This document shows, piece by piece, positions 1 through 7,705 of a DNA stretch of 64,000 nt. Both the position numbers and the translations under genes were made by a program. Each line of letters begins with the position of its first letter. Position 1 is the first letter of the stretch. Source of the DNA: Nocardioides luteus (lineage in GTDB: Bacteria; Actinomycetota; Actinomycetes; Propionibacteriales; Nocardioidaceae); contig NZ_BMRK01000003.1 in the NCBI RefSeq assembly GCF_014648595.1, positions 1 to 64,000 of the forward strand. Reading direction: 5' to 3'. A model generated the notes under the pieces. It was not told the origin of the DNA. It saw only the letters and a list, made by a program, of their open reading frames with translations, and searched no databases.

Positions 1-45
1 TTCCCAAGGTTGATGTCGCGAGTTCGAGTCTCGTCGTCCGCTCCA
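1..45 (+). tRNA. tRNA-Gly (CCC), 3' part
   Basis: The window opens inside a tRNA. The first seven bases TTCCCAA read as an anticodon loop with anticodon CCC. After it come a 5-base 3' anticodon strand (GGTTG), a short variable loop, a T arm (GCGAG, TTCGAGT, CTCGT), the 3' acceptor strand CGTCCGC, discriminator T and an encoded CCA. Anticodon CCC and discriminator T both fit glycine. The 5' half lies outside the window. Confidence 0.85.
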
Positions 46-54
46 ATGATCCAG

Positions 55-75
55 GCCGTGCCGGTTGGCACGGGC
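55..75 (+). terminator. Hairpin after tRNA-Gly
   Basis: A 7-bp stem CCGTGCC / GGCACGG closes a GGTT loop and is followed by TGTTT. Its place ten bases after the tRNA CCA end makes it a plausible tRNA transcription terminator; the T tract is weak. Confidence 0.55.
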
Positions 76-198
76 TGTTTCCATCTCACCCTCCGAGTGA
101 TGCGGCCCACGATCCCGGGCGTCCGCGCGCCGACTCGATTAAGATCGGGTTTCGGTTTTCCCATCACTGTGTGAACGACGCGTAAAGGATGACTCGAC

Positions 199-1575
199 AT
201 GCCCGCGGGCTCGAGCAACCGATTCACCGACGGCCGAGTGCCCGACCACGGCATCGGAGACCTCTTCACCTACGAGGCCCGGCTGCAGGCGCGGCTGGAC
301 GTCGAGGCGGCGCTGGCCGAGGCCGAGGCGGCCGTGGAGGTGATCCCGGCAGAGGCCGGTGAGGCGATCGCCGAGGCCGCCGACCTCGACAAGCTCGACC
401 TGGACCGCATCGAGCGGGCGACCGCGGAGCACAGCCACCCGCTGACACCGCTGGTCGACGAGCTCAGCCGGGTCGTCGGCACCGAGCACGGCGGGTGGGT
501 CCACTGGGGCGCCACCACGCAGAACATCACCCAGACCGCCGACCTGATCCTGCTGCGCCGGGCGCACGACACGATCCTCGACCTGCTCGGCGACCTGCTC
601 CGGTCGCTCTCGAAGGTCGCCGAGGCCGGGGCCGAGGTGCCCATGCCGGGGCGTACGCACTCCCAGCATGCCGTCCCGATCACCTTCGGGTTCAAGGTCG
701 CGATCTGGATCGACGAGGTCGCCGCGCACGTCGACCGGCTCCGTTCGGTCGAGGACCGACTCTTCCGCCTGCTGATGGGTGGCGCCGCGGGCACGATGGC
801 GTCCTTCGGCGAGCAGGCGCGCGCGATCGAGACCGAGACCGCATCGCGGCTGTCGATGGGCTCGATGCCGGTGCCGTCGCGCGCGATCAACGACGGGATG
901 GTCGAGTGGGTGTCCATCCTCGGGATGCTCGGTGGCACCGCCGGGAAGATCGGCAAGGACGTCTACTCGATGATGCAGCCCGAGTTCGGGGAGGCCTTCG
1001 AGCCGATCCCCGAGGGCACCATCGGCTCCTCGACCATGCCTCACAAGCGCAACCCGCAGCTGACGTTGGACGTGATCACCGCCGCCACCCAGCTGCGCGG
1101 GCTCGTCGCCCCGGCGATGGAGTCGATGCTCCACGACCACGAGGCCAACGGTGCCATGACCGGCATCCTCGAGGACGCGGTCGCGCAGGCGTCCCGGCTG
1201 GCCGGAGACGTACTCGCCCGGCTGGTGGTCATCTTCACCGGCCTGACCTTCGACGAGGACAGGATGCGCGCCAACCTGGCGCTCTCCGGCGGGCTCATCG
1301 GCTCGGAGTCGCTGATGCTCGAGCTCGGCGAGCGCATCGGCCGCCAGGTCGCCCACGACGTCGTCTTCGAGCTCGCCCAGCGCGCAGCCGTCGAGGAGCT
1401 CGACTTCGCCACCCTCCTCGCCGACTCCCCCGCGGTCTCCGCCCACTTCAGTCGCGACGAGATCGTCTCCCTCCTCGATCCCGGCCGCCACCTCGGCGAG
1501 TCCGCCAACATCGCTCGTTCGATGGCCGAGCACGCTCGGCGGGTGGCGGACACCCTCCAGATCCCCAGCGCGTGA
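199..1575 (+). CDS. Fumarase/adenylosuccinate lyase superfamily protein (PcaB/PurB-like)
   Basis: This 458-residue protein belongs to the superfamily that catalyses beta-elimination or cycloisomerisation through a fumarate-like intermediate. The family signature GSSTMPHKRNP is visible near residue 277. An upstream WVHWGATTQNITQT block resembles 3-carboxy-cis,cis-muconate cycloisomerase (PcaB) and adenylosuccinate lyase. Length fits both families. No aromatic-degradation or purine genes lie beside it, so the substrate cannot be assigned; the PcaB-like spacing of the motifs makes a true PurB less likely. The ATG at 199 is preceded by AAAGGATGA at good distance. The next gene starts 36 bases downstream on the same strand and may be co-transcribed. 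Confidence 0.8.
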   Translation: MPAGSSNRFTDGRVPDHGIGDLFTYEARLQARLDVEAALAEAEAAVEVIPAEAGEAIAEAADLDKLDLDRIERATAEHSHPLTPLVDELSRVVGTEHGGWVHWGATTQNITQTADLILLRRAHDTILDLLGDLLRSLSKVAEAGAEVPMPGRTHSQHAVPITFGFKVAIWIDEVAAHVDRLRSVEDRLFRLLMGGAAGTMASFGEQARAIETETASRLSMGSMPVPSRAINDGMVEWVSILGMLGGTAGKIGKDVYSMMQPEFGEAFEPIPEGTIGSSTMPHKRNPQLTLDVITAATQLRGLVAPAMESMLHDHEANGAMTGILEDAVAQASRLAGDVLARLVVIFTGLTFDEDRMRANLALSGGLIGSESLMLELGERIGRQVAHDVVFELAQRAAVEELDFATLLADSPAVSAHFSRDEIVSLLDPGRHLGESANIARSMAEHARRVADTLQIPSA

Positions 1576-1611
1576 GGCCGGGGTTGCGCGGGCGTCGTTA
1601 GGCTGGCGTAC

Positions 1612-2244
1612 GTGGCTTTCGAAGGTTTCCCCGTTGCAGCGCTCGACTTCTACGACGACCTCGAGGTCGACAACACCAAGTCGTTCTGGGAGGCCAACAA
1701 GCACATCTACAAGGAGTCCGTGCACGCGCCGATGAAGGCGCTCACCGACGAGCTCGCCGAGGAGTTCGGCGCCGCCAAGATCTTCCGGCCCTATCGCGAC
1801 GTACGTTTCTCGAAGGACAAGGTGCCCTACAAGACGCACCAGGGTGCCTTCGTGGCCGTGGCGCCGCAGACCGGCTACTACGTCGAGGTCTCGCCGCGCG
1901 GCATCCGCACCGGCGGCGGCTGCTACTGGTTCGAGCCGCCCCGCCTGGCGGCCTTCCGCGACGCCATCGTCCACGACCACTACGGCGCCGAGCTGGAGAA
2001 GCGGCTCGCAGTAGCGGAGAAGAAGGGCTACGAGGTGACCGGCGACCGCCTCAAGACCGCCCCGCGAGGCATCCCCAAGGACCACCCCAAGATCGAGCTG
2101 CTGCGCCACAAGTCGATCCACCTCGGCCGCACCATCGGCTTCGAGCCGATCATCCACACCCCCGACCTCGTCGGCGAGGTGAAGAAGGACTGGCGGGCCA
2201 TACGTCCGCTGGTGGAGTGGATCGCCGAGCACGCGGTGGCTTGA
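1612..2244 (+). CDS. DUF2461 domain-containing protein
   Basis: The 210-residue product fits the DUF2461 (TIGR02453) family over its whole length. Conserved features are an N-terminal FxxxALDFYDDLEVDNTKSF-like stretch, a central RPYRDVRFSKDK...YKTHQGA block and a C-terminal RHKSIHLGR segment. The function of the family is not known. It is predicted to be cytoplasmic, with no signal or membrane segment. A GTG start at 1612 gives the expected N-terminus. It follows the lyase gene closely on the same strand. The 3' end runs into the palindromic repeat that carries the IS30 insertion. Confidence 0.85.
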   Translation: MAFEGFPVAALDFYDDLEVDNTKSFWEANKHIYKESVHAPMKALTDELAEEFGAAKIFRPYRDVRFSKDKVPYKTHQGAFVAVAPQTGYYVEVSPRGIRTGGGCYWFEPPRLAAFRDAIVHDHYGAELEKRLAVAEKKGYEVTGDRLKTAPRGIPKDHPKIELLRHKSIHLGRTIGFEPIIHTPDLVGEVKKDWRAIRPLVEWIAEHAVA

Positions 2245-2303
2245 GCGGGTCGGGTTCCGGGTTTTCGAGATACTCCAGGGAGTTCCTGCCGGTTACTGAC
2301 CGG

Positions 2304-3543
2304 CGGAATCTAGGCAGTCACGCAACACCGTGGTTGGTGGCGGCTTCTGAGAGTAGTTGGTCGAGGACTTCGGCCGGGGTTTGGAAGCTGTGGCGTTTGC
2401 GGGGTCGGGAGTTCAGCTCGGCGGCGATGTTGTCGAGCATGCCGGGCCCGTAGAACGACAGGTCGGAGCCCTTGGGTAGGTATTGACGCAGCAGGCCGTT
2501 GGTGTTCTCGTTCGATCCGCGTTGCCATGGCGAGTGTGGGTCGCAGAAGTAGATCTCCAGCCCGGTGGCCTCGGCGATCTGGGCGTGGTTGGCCATCTCG
2601 TTGCCCTGGTCCCAGGTCAATGAGAGCCGCAGTTGTTCGGGCAGGGTGGCCATCTTGGCCACCAGCGCTTCCTGGACCGCCAACGCGCCGTGGTTCTCGG
2701 GTAGGTGCAGCAGCATCACGAACCCGGTCGTGCGCTCGACCAGCGTGCCCACCGCCGATGCTGATGCCACCGACCCGAGGATCAAGTCGCCCTCCCAGTG
2801 GCCGGGCACGGCCTGGTCCTCGACCTCGGGAGGACGCTCGCTGATCGACACCATCCCCGGGATCCGGCCGCGTCGCTCACCCTCACGACGGCGCGGCTTG
2901 CGGACCGAACGACCCGTGCGCAGATAGGCGGTGAGCTCTCGCTTCAACCCGCCACGAGCCTGCACGTACAGCGACTGGTAGATCGTCTCGGCCGACACCC
3001 ACATCTCCGGTTCATCAGGAAAGTCGATCTTGAGTCTGCCAGCGATCTGCTCAGGGCTGTCTCGTCGCTCGAGGCGCGCTTGGACCTCCCGACGCAGCCG
3101 CAGGTTGGTCGCCAGCTTCGCAGCCCGCGGCGCCGACCGGCCAGCATCAGCCCTGGCCTGCGCGATCGAGGCACGATAACCCTGTGCGGTTGCGCCCCGG
3201 TCACGCTCTCGGCTGATCGTGCCCGGGCTGCGCCCCAGCCTGCGCGCGATCTCGCGGACACCATGGCCGGCATGGACCAGTGCCGCGATCTCCTCTCGCT
3301 CCGACCACGACAGATATCGGCCCACCGGGCTACCACGACGAGTGGGATTCACCCCGCCAGCCTTCCTAAACCTCTGCTTGGCAGACGTCAACGACATGCC
3401 AGCCTCAGCGGCTGCGCCCGTCACTCCCAACCCAGCACGGATCCCTGCCCAGAACCGGCGATCGAACTCCCGCGGACTCTTCGGACGACCCATCGGACAA
3501 CAACTCCTCGACATCGAGGTGTTGCGTCACTAGGTAGAGCCCG
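2304..3543 (-). mobile_element. IS30-family insertion sequence, ~1240 bp
   Basis: The element holds one intact transposase gene and has imperfect terminal inverted repeats. The ends align for about 26 bases; the most conserved part is ACGCAACACC, preceded by AGT and TCTA at matching positions (2309-2329 and the complement of 3521-3541). The outer boundary is uncertain by a few bases, because the flanking target is itself palindromic and extends the apparent inverted repeat. The size is normal for IS30 elements. The intact frame suggests recent or ongoing activity. Confidence 0.85.
2318..3514 (-). CDS. IS30-family transposase
   Basis: The 398-residue DDE transposase has N-terminal helix-turn-helix segments (around YLSWSEREEIAAL and REIARRLGRSPGTISRE) and a C-terminal catalytic core. 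The presumed acidic triad lies in HWEGDLILG (D near 243), LTWDQGNEM (D near 302) and NENTNGLLRQYLPKG (E near 336). These motifs are diagnostic for IS30. The stop codon lies inside the terminal inverted repeat. An internal start at the Met of MGRPKSP, seven codons in, is an alternative. No frameshift or missing motif is seen. Confidence 0.93.
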   Translation of the reverse strand: MSRSCCPMGRPKSPREFDRRFWAGIRAGLGVTGAAAEAGMSLTSAKQRFRKAGGVNPTRRGSPVGRYLSWSEREEIAALVHAGHGVREIARRLGRSPGTISRERDRGATAQGYRASIAQARADAGRSAPRAAKLATNLRLRREVQARLERRDSPEQIAGRLKIDFPDEPEMWVSAETIYQSLYVQARGGLKRELTAYLRTGRSVRKPRRREGERRGRIPGMVSISERPPEVEDQAVPGHWEGDLILGSVASASAVGTLVERTTGFVMLLHLPENHGALAVQEALVAKMATLPEQLRLSLTWDQGNEMANHAQIAEATGLEIYFCDPHSPWQRGSNENTNGLLRQYLPKGSDLSFYGPGMLDNIAAELNSRPRKRHSFQTPAEVLDQLLSEAATNHGVA

Positions 3544-3616
3544 CCGGTCAGTAAACCGACCGAAACTCTCTGGACTACCCCGCCACCCGACCCGGAACCC
3601 CCTAGGGTGTCTCGCC

Positions 3617-4654
3617 GTGCGTACCCCACTCGCCGGCGCCGTCGCCGCATCGATCCTCGTCATCCCCGGTTTCCTCCTGCTCACCAGCTCGAGCAGCGTG
3701 GCTGCGGCCGGATGCATCGACCGGCCGGTCACCGTCGACCTGAACAAGGGTGAGAAGCGGACGGACTCGGCAACCCGCGACGTCATCCTCGGTACGCCCG
3801 GTGCCGACTCGATCGTCGCTGACTCCAACGACGTGGTCTGCGCAGGTGCAGGCGACGACAAGATCCGCGGCGGGAGCCGCGTGCTCGCCGGCCCGGGGAA
3901 CGACGAGATCCGGGGCAGCAACTGGGTCAACGGAGAATCGGGCAACGACACGATCTACGGAACGGCCGGAGACGACGAGCTCACCGGCGGCACCGGCTCC
4001 GACACGATCTATGGCGGCCGGGGGAGCGACTCGATCGCTGGGCACTACCTCGCGGGTACGTTCGACTCCACCGCGGGGACCGACGGCAGCGACGCCCTTT
4101 ACGGCGGCCCCGGCCGAGACGCCCTCTACGGACAGGGCGGCAACGACCGGCTCTACGGGGGCGACGGCCCGGACGGATTGAGCGGCAACGGCGGCAACGA
4201 CAAGATGTGGGGCGGCGCAGGTGCCGACGTCTTGCGAGGCGGCCTCGGCAACGACGTGATCGATGCAGGGAGCGGCGCGGACGTCGCCATCGGCAACGAA
4301 GGTGACGACCGCATCCACGGGCGGTCGGGCCGCGACAGTCTTCACGGTATGTCCGGCCACGATGTGATCTACGGCGACGCCGGCCGTGATGCGATCCGGG
4401 GGCAGTCGGGCAACGACTATCTCAACGGCGGAGCCGACGGCGACGCCCTCGGCGGCGGCCGCGGTCGCGACCGGGTCATCGGCGGTCGCGGCAACGACGT
4501 TCTGGTCGGCAACGAGAACGCCGACATCGTCAAGGGCGAGGCGGGTACGGACCGGTGTGCACCCGAGCCCGGCGCCGGCCGGACGTACTCCTGCTCGGTC
4601 GAACGGGGACTGAGGCCGGGCGTCCCGAGCGGCGCCAGCTACTGGCTCCCCTGA
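3617..4654 (+). CDS. Secreted calcium-binding RTX (hemolysin-type) repeat protein
   Basis: The product is about 345 residues. The GTG at 3617 opens a signal peptide (RTPLAGAVAASILVIPG, then LLLTSSSSVAAAG), so longer upstream reading in this frame is not coding. From about residue 75 the protein is built of GGxGxDxUx nonapeptides such as GGAGADVLR, GNDVIDAGS and GGRGNDVLV, about fifteen repeats in all, which normally fold into a Ca2+-loaded parallel beta-roll. A Cys-containing tail ends the protein. Export appears to be by Sec, since no type I secretion genes are present. There is no catalytic domain, so it is an RTX-only binding or structural protein. The IS30 element lies 73 bases upstream and may affect its promoter. 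Confidence 0.85.
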   Translation: MRTPLAGAVAASILVIPGFLLLTSSSSVAAAGCIDRPVTVDLNKGEKRTDSATRDVILGTPGADSIVADSNDVVCAGAGDDKIRGGSRVLAGPGNDEIRGSNWVNGESGNDTIYGTAGDDELTGGTGSDTIYGGRGSDSIAGHYLAGTFDSTAGTDGSDALYGGPGRDALYGQGGNDRLYGGDGPDGLSGNGGNDKMWGGAGADVLRGGLGNDVIDAGSGADVAIGNEGDDRIHGRSGRDSLHGMSGHDVIYGDAGRDAIRGQSGNDYLNGGADGDALGGGRGRDRVIGGRGNDVLVGNENADIVKGEAGTDRCAPEPGAGRTYSCSVERGLRPGVPSGASYWLP

Positions 4655-4684
4655 GCCGGACCTGGGGGCCTGCTGCCGGGATCT

Positions 4685-4753
4685 CGGGATAGTCCAGGGA
4701 GTTTTGGCCGGTTACTGACCAGTAAAGCGACCAGAACTCCCTGGACTATCCCG
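4685..4753. repeat. Palindromic repeat, copy B (intact), probable bidirectional terminator
   Basis: Sixty-nine bases form an imperfect palindrome. The outer arms CGGGATAGTCCAGGGAGTT pair with AACTCCCTGGACTATCCCG, and the apex is TTACTGACCAGTAA. It lies between the convergent RTX and NTF2-like genes. The same arm and apex design recurs at 2266-3582 and 44185-44253. Confidence 0.85.
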
Positions 4754-4770
4754 AAACCCGCCCGCCGAAC

Positions 4771-5223
4771 TCACGCAGAGGTGAAGCTGGCCATCGTGCG
4801 ATCGGGCTCCCAGAAGGCCTTCATGGAGACGATCCGGCCCTCGTCGTTGACGGTGTAGACCATGATCAGGTCGGTGGTGGTGTGACTGCCGTCGGGGAAC
4901 GACGTCTTGATGCGACCGATGTTGGCGCAGGTGTTACCGCCGGGGTTGGCGAAGGAGTCGTTGATCTCGAACTCGAACTTGTGCACCGAGGCGATGGCCT
5001 TCTCCCAGAACGCCTTCAGTCCCTCGTGCCCGTGGTGGCCCTTGCCCTCGGGGTCGAACATCGACGGCCCGACGGGGTCCTCGAGCACGCAGTCCTCGGC
5101 GTAGATCGTCAACCACTCGTCGAGGTCACCCTTGGCGACGGCGGCGTAGGAGCGCTGGCCGGCCGTACGCGCGGGGTGTTCGTCGTCGGGGGCGTTCCAG
5201 GTGATGGCGTCGGAGGAGATCAT
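4771..5223 (-). CDS. NTF2-like / SnoaL-fold protein
   Basis: The 150-residue protein has the sequence pattern of the nuclear transport factor 2-like superfamily. An N-terminal helix (AVAKGDLDEWLTIYAEDCV) is followed by DPVGPSMFDPEG and a curved-sheet C-terminal half ending SMKAFWEPDRTM. Relatives include ketosteroid isomerases and SnoaL-type polyketide cyclases, but many members have no assigned reaction. The gene stands alone, so neighbours do not suggest a substrate. Cytoplasmic. The ATG at 5223 has no clear Shine-Dalgarno, so a leaderless message is possible. Confidence 0.8.
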   Translation of the reverse strand: MISSDAITWNAPDDEHPARTAGQRSYAAVAKGDLDEWLTIYAEDCVLEDPVGPSMFDPEGKGHHGHEGLKAFWEKAIASVHKFEFEINDSFANPGGNTCANIGRIKTSFPDGSHTTTDLIMVYTVNDEGRIVSMKAFWEPDRTMASFTSA

Positions 5224-5294
5224 GCGGCGATCGTACGCCGAAACTGCAACGTGTTCTACCCACTCGAGAAGGCTCGCGCGGCTAGGGTCGGCGG

Positions 5295-5625
5295 GTGGCC
5301 GTCTCGGAGACCGAACCCCGGGCGGCGACGCCGGGACGGGACTTCAACCGGCTCTGGCTGGCGACCGCGACGAGCCAGGCCGGCTCCAGCATCGCCTACG
5401 GGGCGCTGCCGCTGGTCGACCGACGACGACCACATGTCCCGCGTGCAGGCGGCCTGGTCGATCACCATGAAGGTCGCCCAGCCCGTCGGGGTGCTCGCGG
5501 CCGGGGCGCTTGCGGCGGCGACGAGCCCACGGACCGCGATCGCGGTGGCCGGCGGCGTACTCCTGCTCTCCTCGGCGCTGCTCCCGTGGCATTCAGTTAC
5601 GAGAAAGAAACCTACCTGTGAGTAG
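5295..5625 (+). pseudogene. Remnant of an MFS transporter gene (internal deletion)
   Basis: A GTG at 5295 begins an MFS-like N-terminus in one frame (RDFNRLWLATATSQAGSSIA, then YGALPLV). Around 5417-5425 the match jumps to another frame, which reads like the C-terminal end of the same kind of transporter (MSRVQAAWSITMKVAQPVGV, then two hydrophobic stretches). A normal MFS protein has about 400 residues; here only ~42 N-terminal and ~60 C-terminal residues remain. The likely event is an internal deletion of roughly 0.9 kb that also shifted the frame. Confidence 0.7.
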
Positions 5626-5667
5626 CCCCGGGCTTGCCACCCCCGAATCGCATGCCTATTCTTAATG

Positions 5668-5681
5668 TTACCCGCCAGTAG
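5668..5681 (+). promoter_or_regulatory. Possible operator upstream of fadE5
   Basis: TTACCCGCCAGTAG is an imperfect inverted repeat (TAC/GTA arms) 59 bases before the fadE5 start, next to the AT-rich stretch TATTCTTAATG, which could hold a promoter -10. It resembles TetR-type operators of fatty-acid genes in actinobacteria, but the symmetry is modest. Confidence 0.25.
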
Positions 5682-5739
5682 TTCGCGCCGATCGGCGCTC
5701 CCGCAGCTGGTAAATCCGACGAGGTATGAAGGTGGATCA

Positions 5740-7593
5740 GTGAGCCACTACAAGAGCAATCTGCGCGACATCGAGTTCAACCTGTTCGAGGTCTTCGGCG
5801 CGGACAAGATCCTTGGCACCGGCCCGTACGCGGACCTGGACGTCGACACCGCCAAGGAGATCCTTGCCGAAGTCGAGCGGCTCTGTCGCGAGGACCTCGC
5901 CGAGTCGTTCGTCGAGGCCGACCGCAACCCGCCGGTCTTCGACCCCAAGACGAACACCGCGCCGGTCCCGGCTGCGTTCAAGAAGTCCTACGACGCGTTC
6001 ATGGACTCCGGCTTCTGGTCGCTGACCGCCCCCGCGGAGATCGGTGGCCAGGCCGCGCCGAGCTCGCTGACCTGGGCGATGGCCGAGATGCTGCTGGGCT
6101 CGAACCCGGCGATCTGGATGTACGCCGCCGGCCCGTTCTTCTCGAAGGTCGTCTACGAGAACGGCAACGAGCGCGACAAGCGCATCGCCGAGATCATGGT
6201 CGAGAAGCTGTGGGGCGCCACCATGGTGCTGACCGAGCCCGACGCGGGCTCCGACGTCGGCGCCGGCAAGACCGTCGCGACCCCCAACGAGGACGGCTCC
6301 TGGAACATCACCGGCGTCAAGCGCTTCATCACCAGCGCCGAGTCGGACCTGCAGGAGAACATCCTCCACCTCGTCCTCGCCCGCCCGAAGGGCGTCGAGG
6401 GCGTCGGCGGCCCGGGCACCAAGGGCCTCTCGCTCTTCCTCGTCCCGAAGTACCACTTCGACCACGAGACCGGTGAGCTCACCGGCGAGCGCAACGGTGC
6501 GTACGTCACCAACGTCGAGCACAAGATGGGCATCAAGGTGTCCAACACCTGCGAGCTCACCTTCGGCGACCCGCAGGTCGGCGGCGGCGAGCCCGCCAAG
6601 GGCTGGCTGCTCGGCGAGGTGCACGACGGCATCCGCCAGATGTTCGACGTCATCGAGAACGCTCGGATGATGGTCGGCACCAAGGCGATCGCGACCCTGT
6701 CGACCGGTTACCTGAACGCGCTGGAGTACGCCAAGACCCGCGTCCAGGGCGCCGACCTGACCAAGGCCGCCAAGACCGACCCGCGCGTCACGATCACCCA
6801 CCACCCGGACGTGCGTCGTTCGCTGCTGGTGCAGAAGTCGTTCGCCGAGGGCATGCGCGCGCTGGTCTACTACACGACCTCGTGGCAGGAGAAGGTCGTC
6901 CTCACCGAGGACGGCTCCGAGGAGAACACCCTCGCCGCCGCGGTCAACGACCTGCTGCTGCCGATCGTCAAGGGCTACGGCTCCGAGCGCGCCTGGACGC
7001 TGCTCGGCACCGAGTCACTGCAGACCTTCGGTGGGTCGGGCTTCCTGCAGGAGTACCCGATCGAGCAGTACGTCCGTGACGCCAAGATCGACTCGATCTA
7101 CGAGGGCACCACCGCGATCCAGGGCCAGGACTTCTTCTTCCGCAAGATCGTGAAGAACCAGGGCGCTGCGCTCGGCCACCTCGCGGGCGAGATCCAGGCC
7201 TTCCTCGACGCCGAGGGCTCCGCCGAGCTCAAGGAGTCGCGTGCGCTGCTCGCGACCGCGCTCGAGGACGTCAACGCGATCGCCGGGCACATGTTCAACG
7301 ACCTGATGGCCTCCCAGGAGGAGATCACCAACATCTACAAGGTCGCCCAGAACACCTCGCGCCTGCTGCTCGCCGTCGGTGACGTCGTCGTCTCGTGGCT
7401 GCTGCTGCGCCAGGCCGAGGTCGCCCTCGCCGCCCTGGCCGGTGACGCTGGCAAGGACACGGACTTCTACACCGGCAAGGTCGCCGCTGCGAAGTTCTTC
7501 GCCTCCTACAACCTGCCGAAGCTGACCGCTGAGCGGGCCATCGCCGAGGCGATCGACAACTCGATCATGGACCTCCCCGAGTCGGCCTTCTGA
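5740..7593 (+). CDS. fadE5: Acyl-CoA dehydrogenase, FadE5 type
   Basis: The 617-residue flavoprotein catalyses the first oxidation of fatty-acid beta-oxidation (acyl-CoA to trans-2-enoyl-CoA). It closely follows M. tuberculosis FadE5 (about 611 residues), starting with [24 protein letters not shown] motifs include [14 protein letters not shown] for FAD and substrate binding, KRFITS, and [17 protein letters not shown], whose Glu near residue 455 is at the catalytic-base position. The C-terminal extension typical of large ACADs is present. GTG at 5740 is chosen because GAAGGTGG lies at ideal spacing and the N-terminus matches relatives; the upstream ATG in frame has neither. A strong hairpin follows the stop. 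Confidence 0.93.
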   Translation: MSHYKSNLRDIEFNLFEVFGADKILGTGPYADLDVDTAKEILAEVERLCREDLAESFVEADRNPPVFDPKTNTAPVPAAFKKSYDAFMDSGFWSLTAPAEIGGQAAPSSLTWAMAEMLLGSNPAIWMYAAGPFFSKVVYENGNERDKRIAEIMVEKLWGATMVLTEPDAGSDVGAGKTVATPNEDGSWNITGVKRFITSAESDLQENILHLVLARPKGVEGVGGPGTKGLSLFLVPKYHFDHETGELTGERNGAYVTNVEHKMGIKVSNTCELTFGDPQVGGGEPAKGWLLGEVHDGIRQMFDVIENARMMVGTKAIATLSTGYLNALEYAKTRVQGADLTKAAKTDPRVTITHHPDVRRSLLVQKSFAEGMRALVYYTTSWQEKVVLTEDGSEENTLAAAVNDLLLPIVKGYGSERAWTLLGTESLQTFGGSGFLQEYPIEQYVRDAKIDSIYEGTTAIQGQDFFFRKIVKNQGAALGHLAGEIQAFLDAEGSAELKESRALLATALEDVNAIAGHMFNDLMASQEEITNIYKVAQNTSRLLLAVGDVVVSWLLLRQAEVALAALAGDAGKDTDFYTGKVAAAKFFASYNLPKLTAERAIAEAIDNSIMDLPESAF

Positions 7594-7628
7594 GGCTGAA
7601 CCGGGGGTTCTGACCCCCACGCACGAGC

Positions 7629-7654
7629 GGCCCGCCCGGTTCTCCGGGCGGGCC
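7629..7654 (+). terminator. Terminator after fadE5
   Basis: A perfect 11-bp stem GGCCCGCCCGG / CCGGGCGGGCC closes a TTCT loop 36 bases after the fadE5 stop. There is no T run, as is common for actinobacterial terminators. Confidence 0.8.
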
Positions 7655-7705
7655 GTGGTGCGTCGTACGGAATGATTCGCCTACCGGCGGTGGTTCAAGT
7701 GACTC

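Larger units (their letters stand above)
2266..3582. repeat. Palindromic repeat, copy A, split by IS30
   Basis: The left arm (2266-2303) and right arm (3544-3582) are inverted complements over most of their length. Each runs from a GATACTCCAG/CTGGACTACC outer part to an inner TTACTGACCGG/CCGGTCAGTAA apex. Joined at the apex they make the same kind of palindrome as the intact copies at 4685-4753 and 44185-44253. The IS30-type element lies exactly at the apex. CCGG is present on both sides (2300-2303 and 3544-3547) and may be a target duplication. Confidence 0.8.

Noticed and set aside
2266-3582. Genomic island or integrated plasmid around IS30
   Set aside because: Apart from the transposon, the neighbouring genes have normal composition and there is no integrase, att-type direct repeat or partition gene. 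The tRNA at the left edge has no matching downstream repeat that I can see.
2798-3616. Extension of the RTX protein frame upstream across the IS30 element
   Set aside because: The signal peptide starts at the GTG at 3617, and the upstream part is antisense to the transposase.
4882-5294. Plus-strand extension of the MFS C-terminal fragment
   Set aside because: It is antisense to the NTF2-like gene; only the part after about 5417 resembles a transporter.
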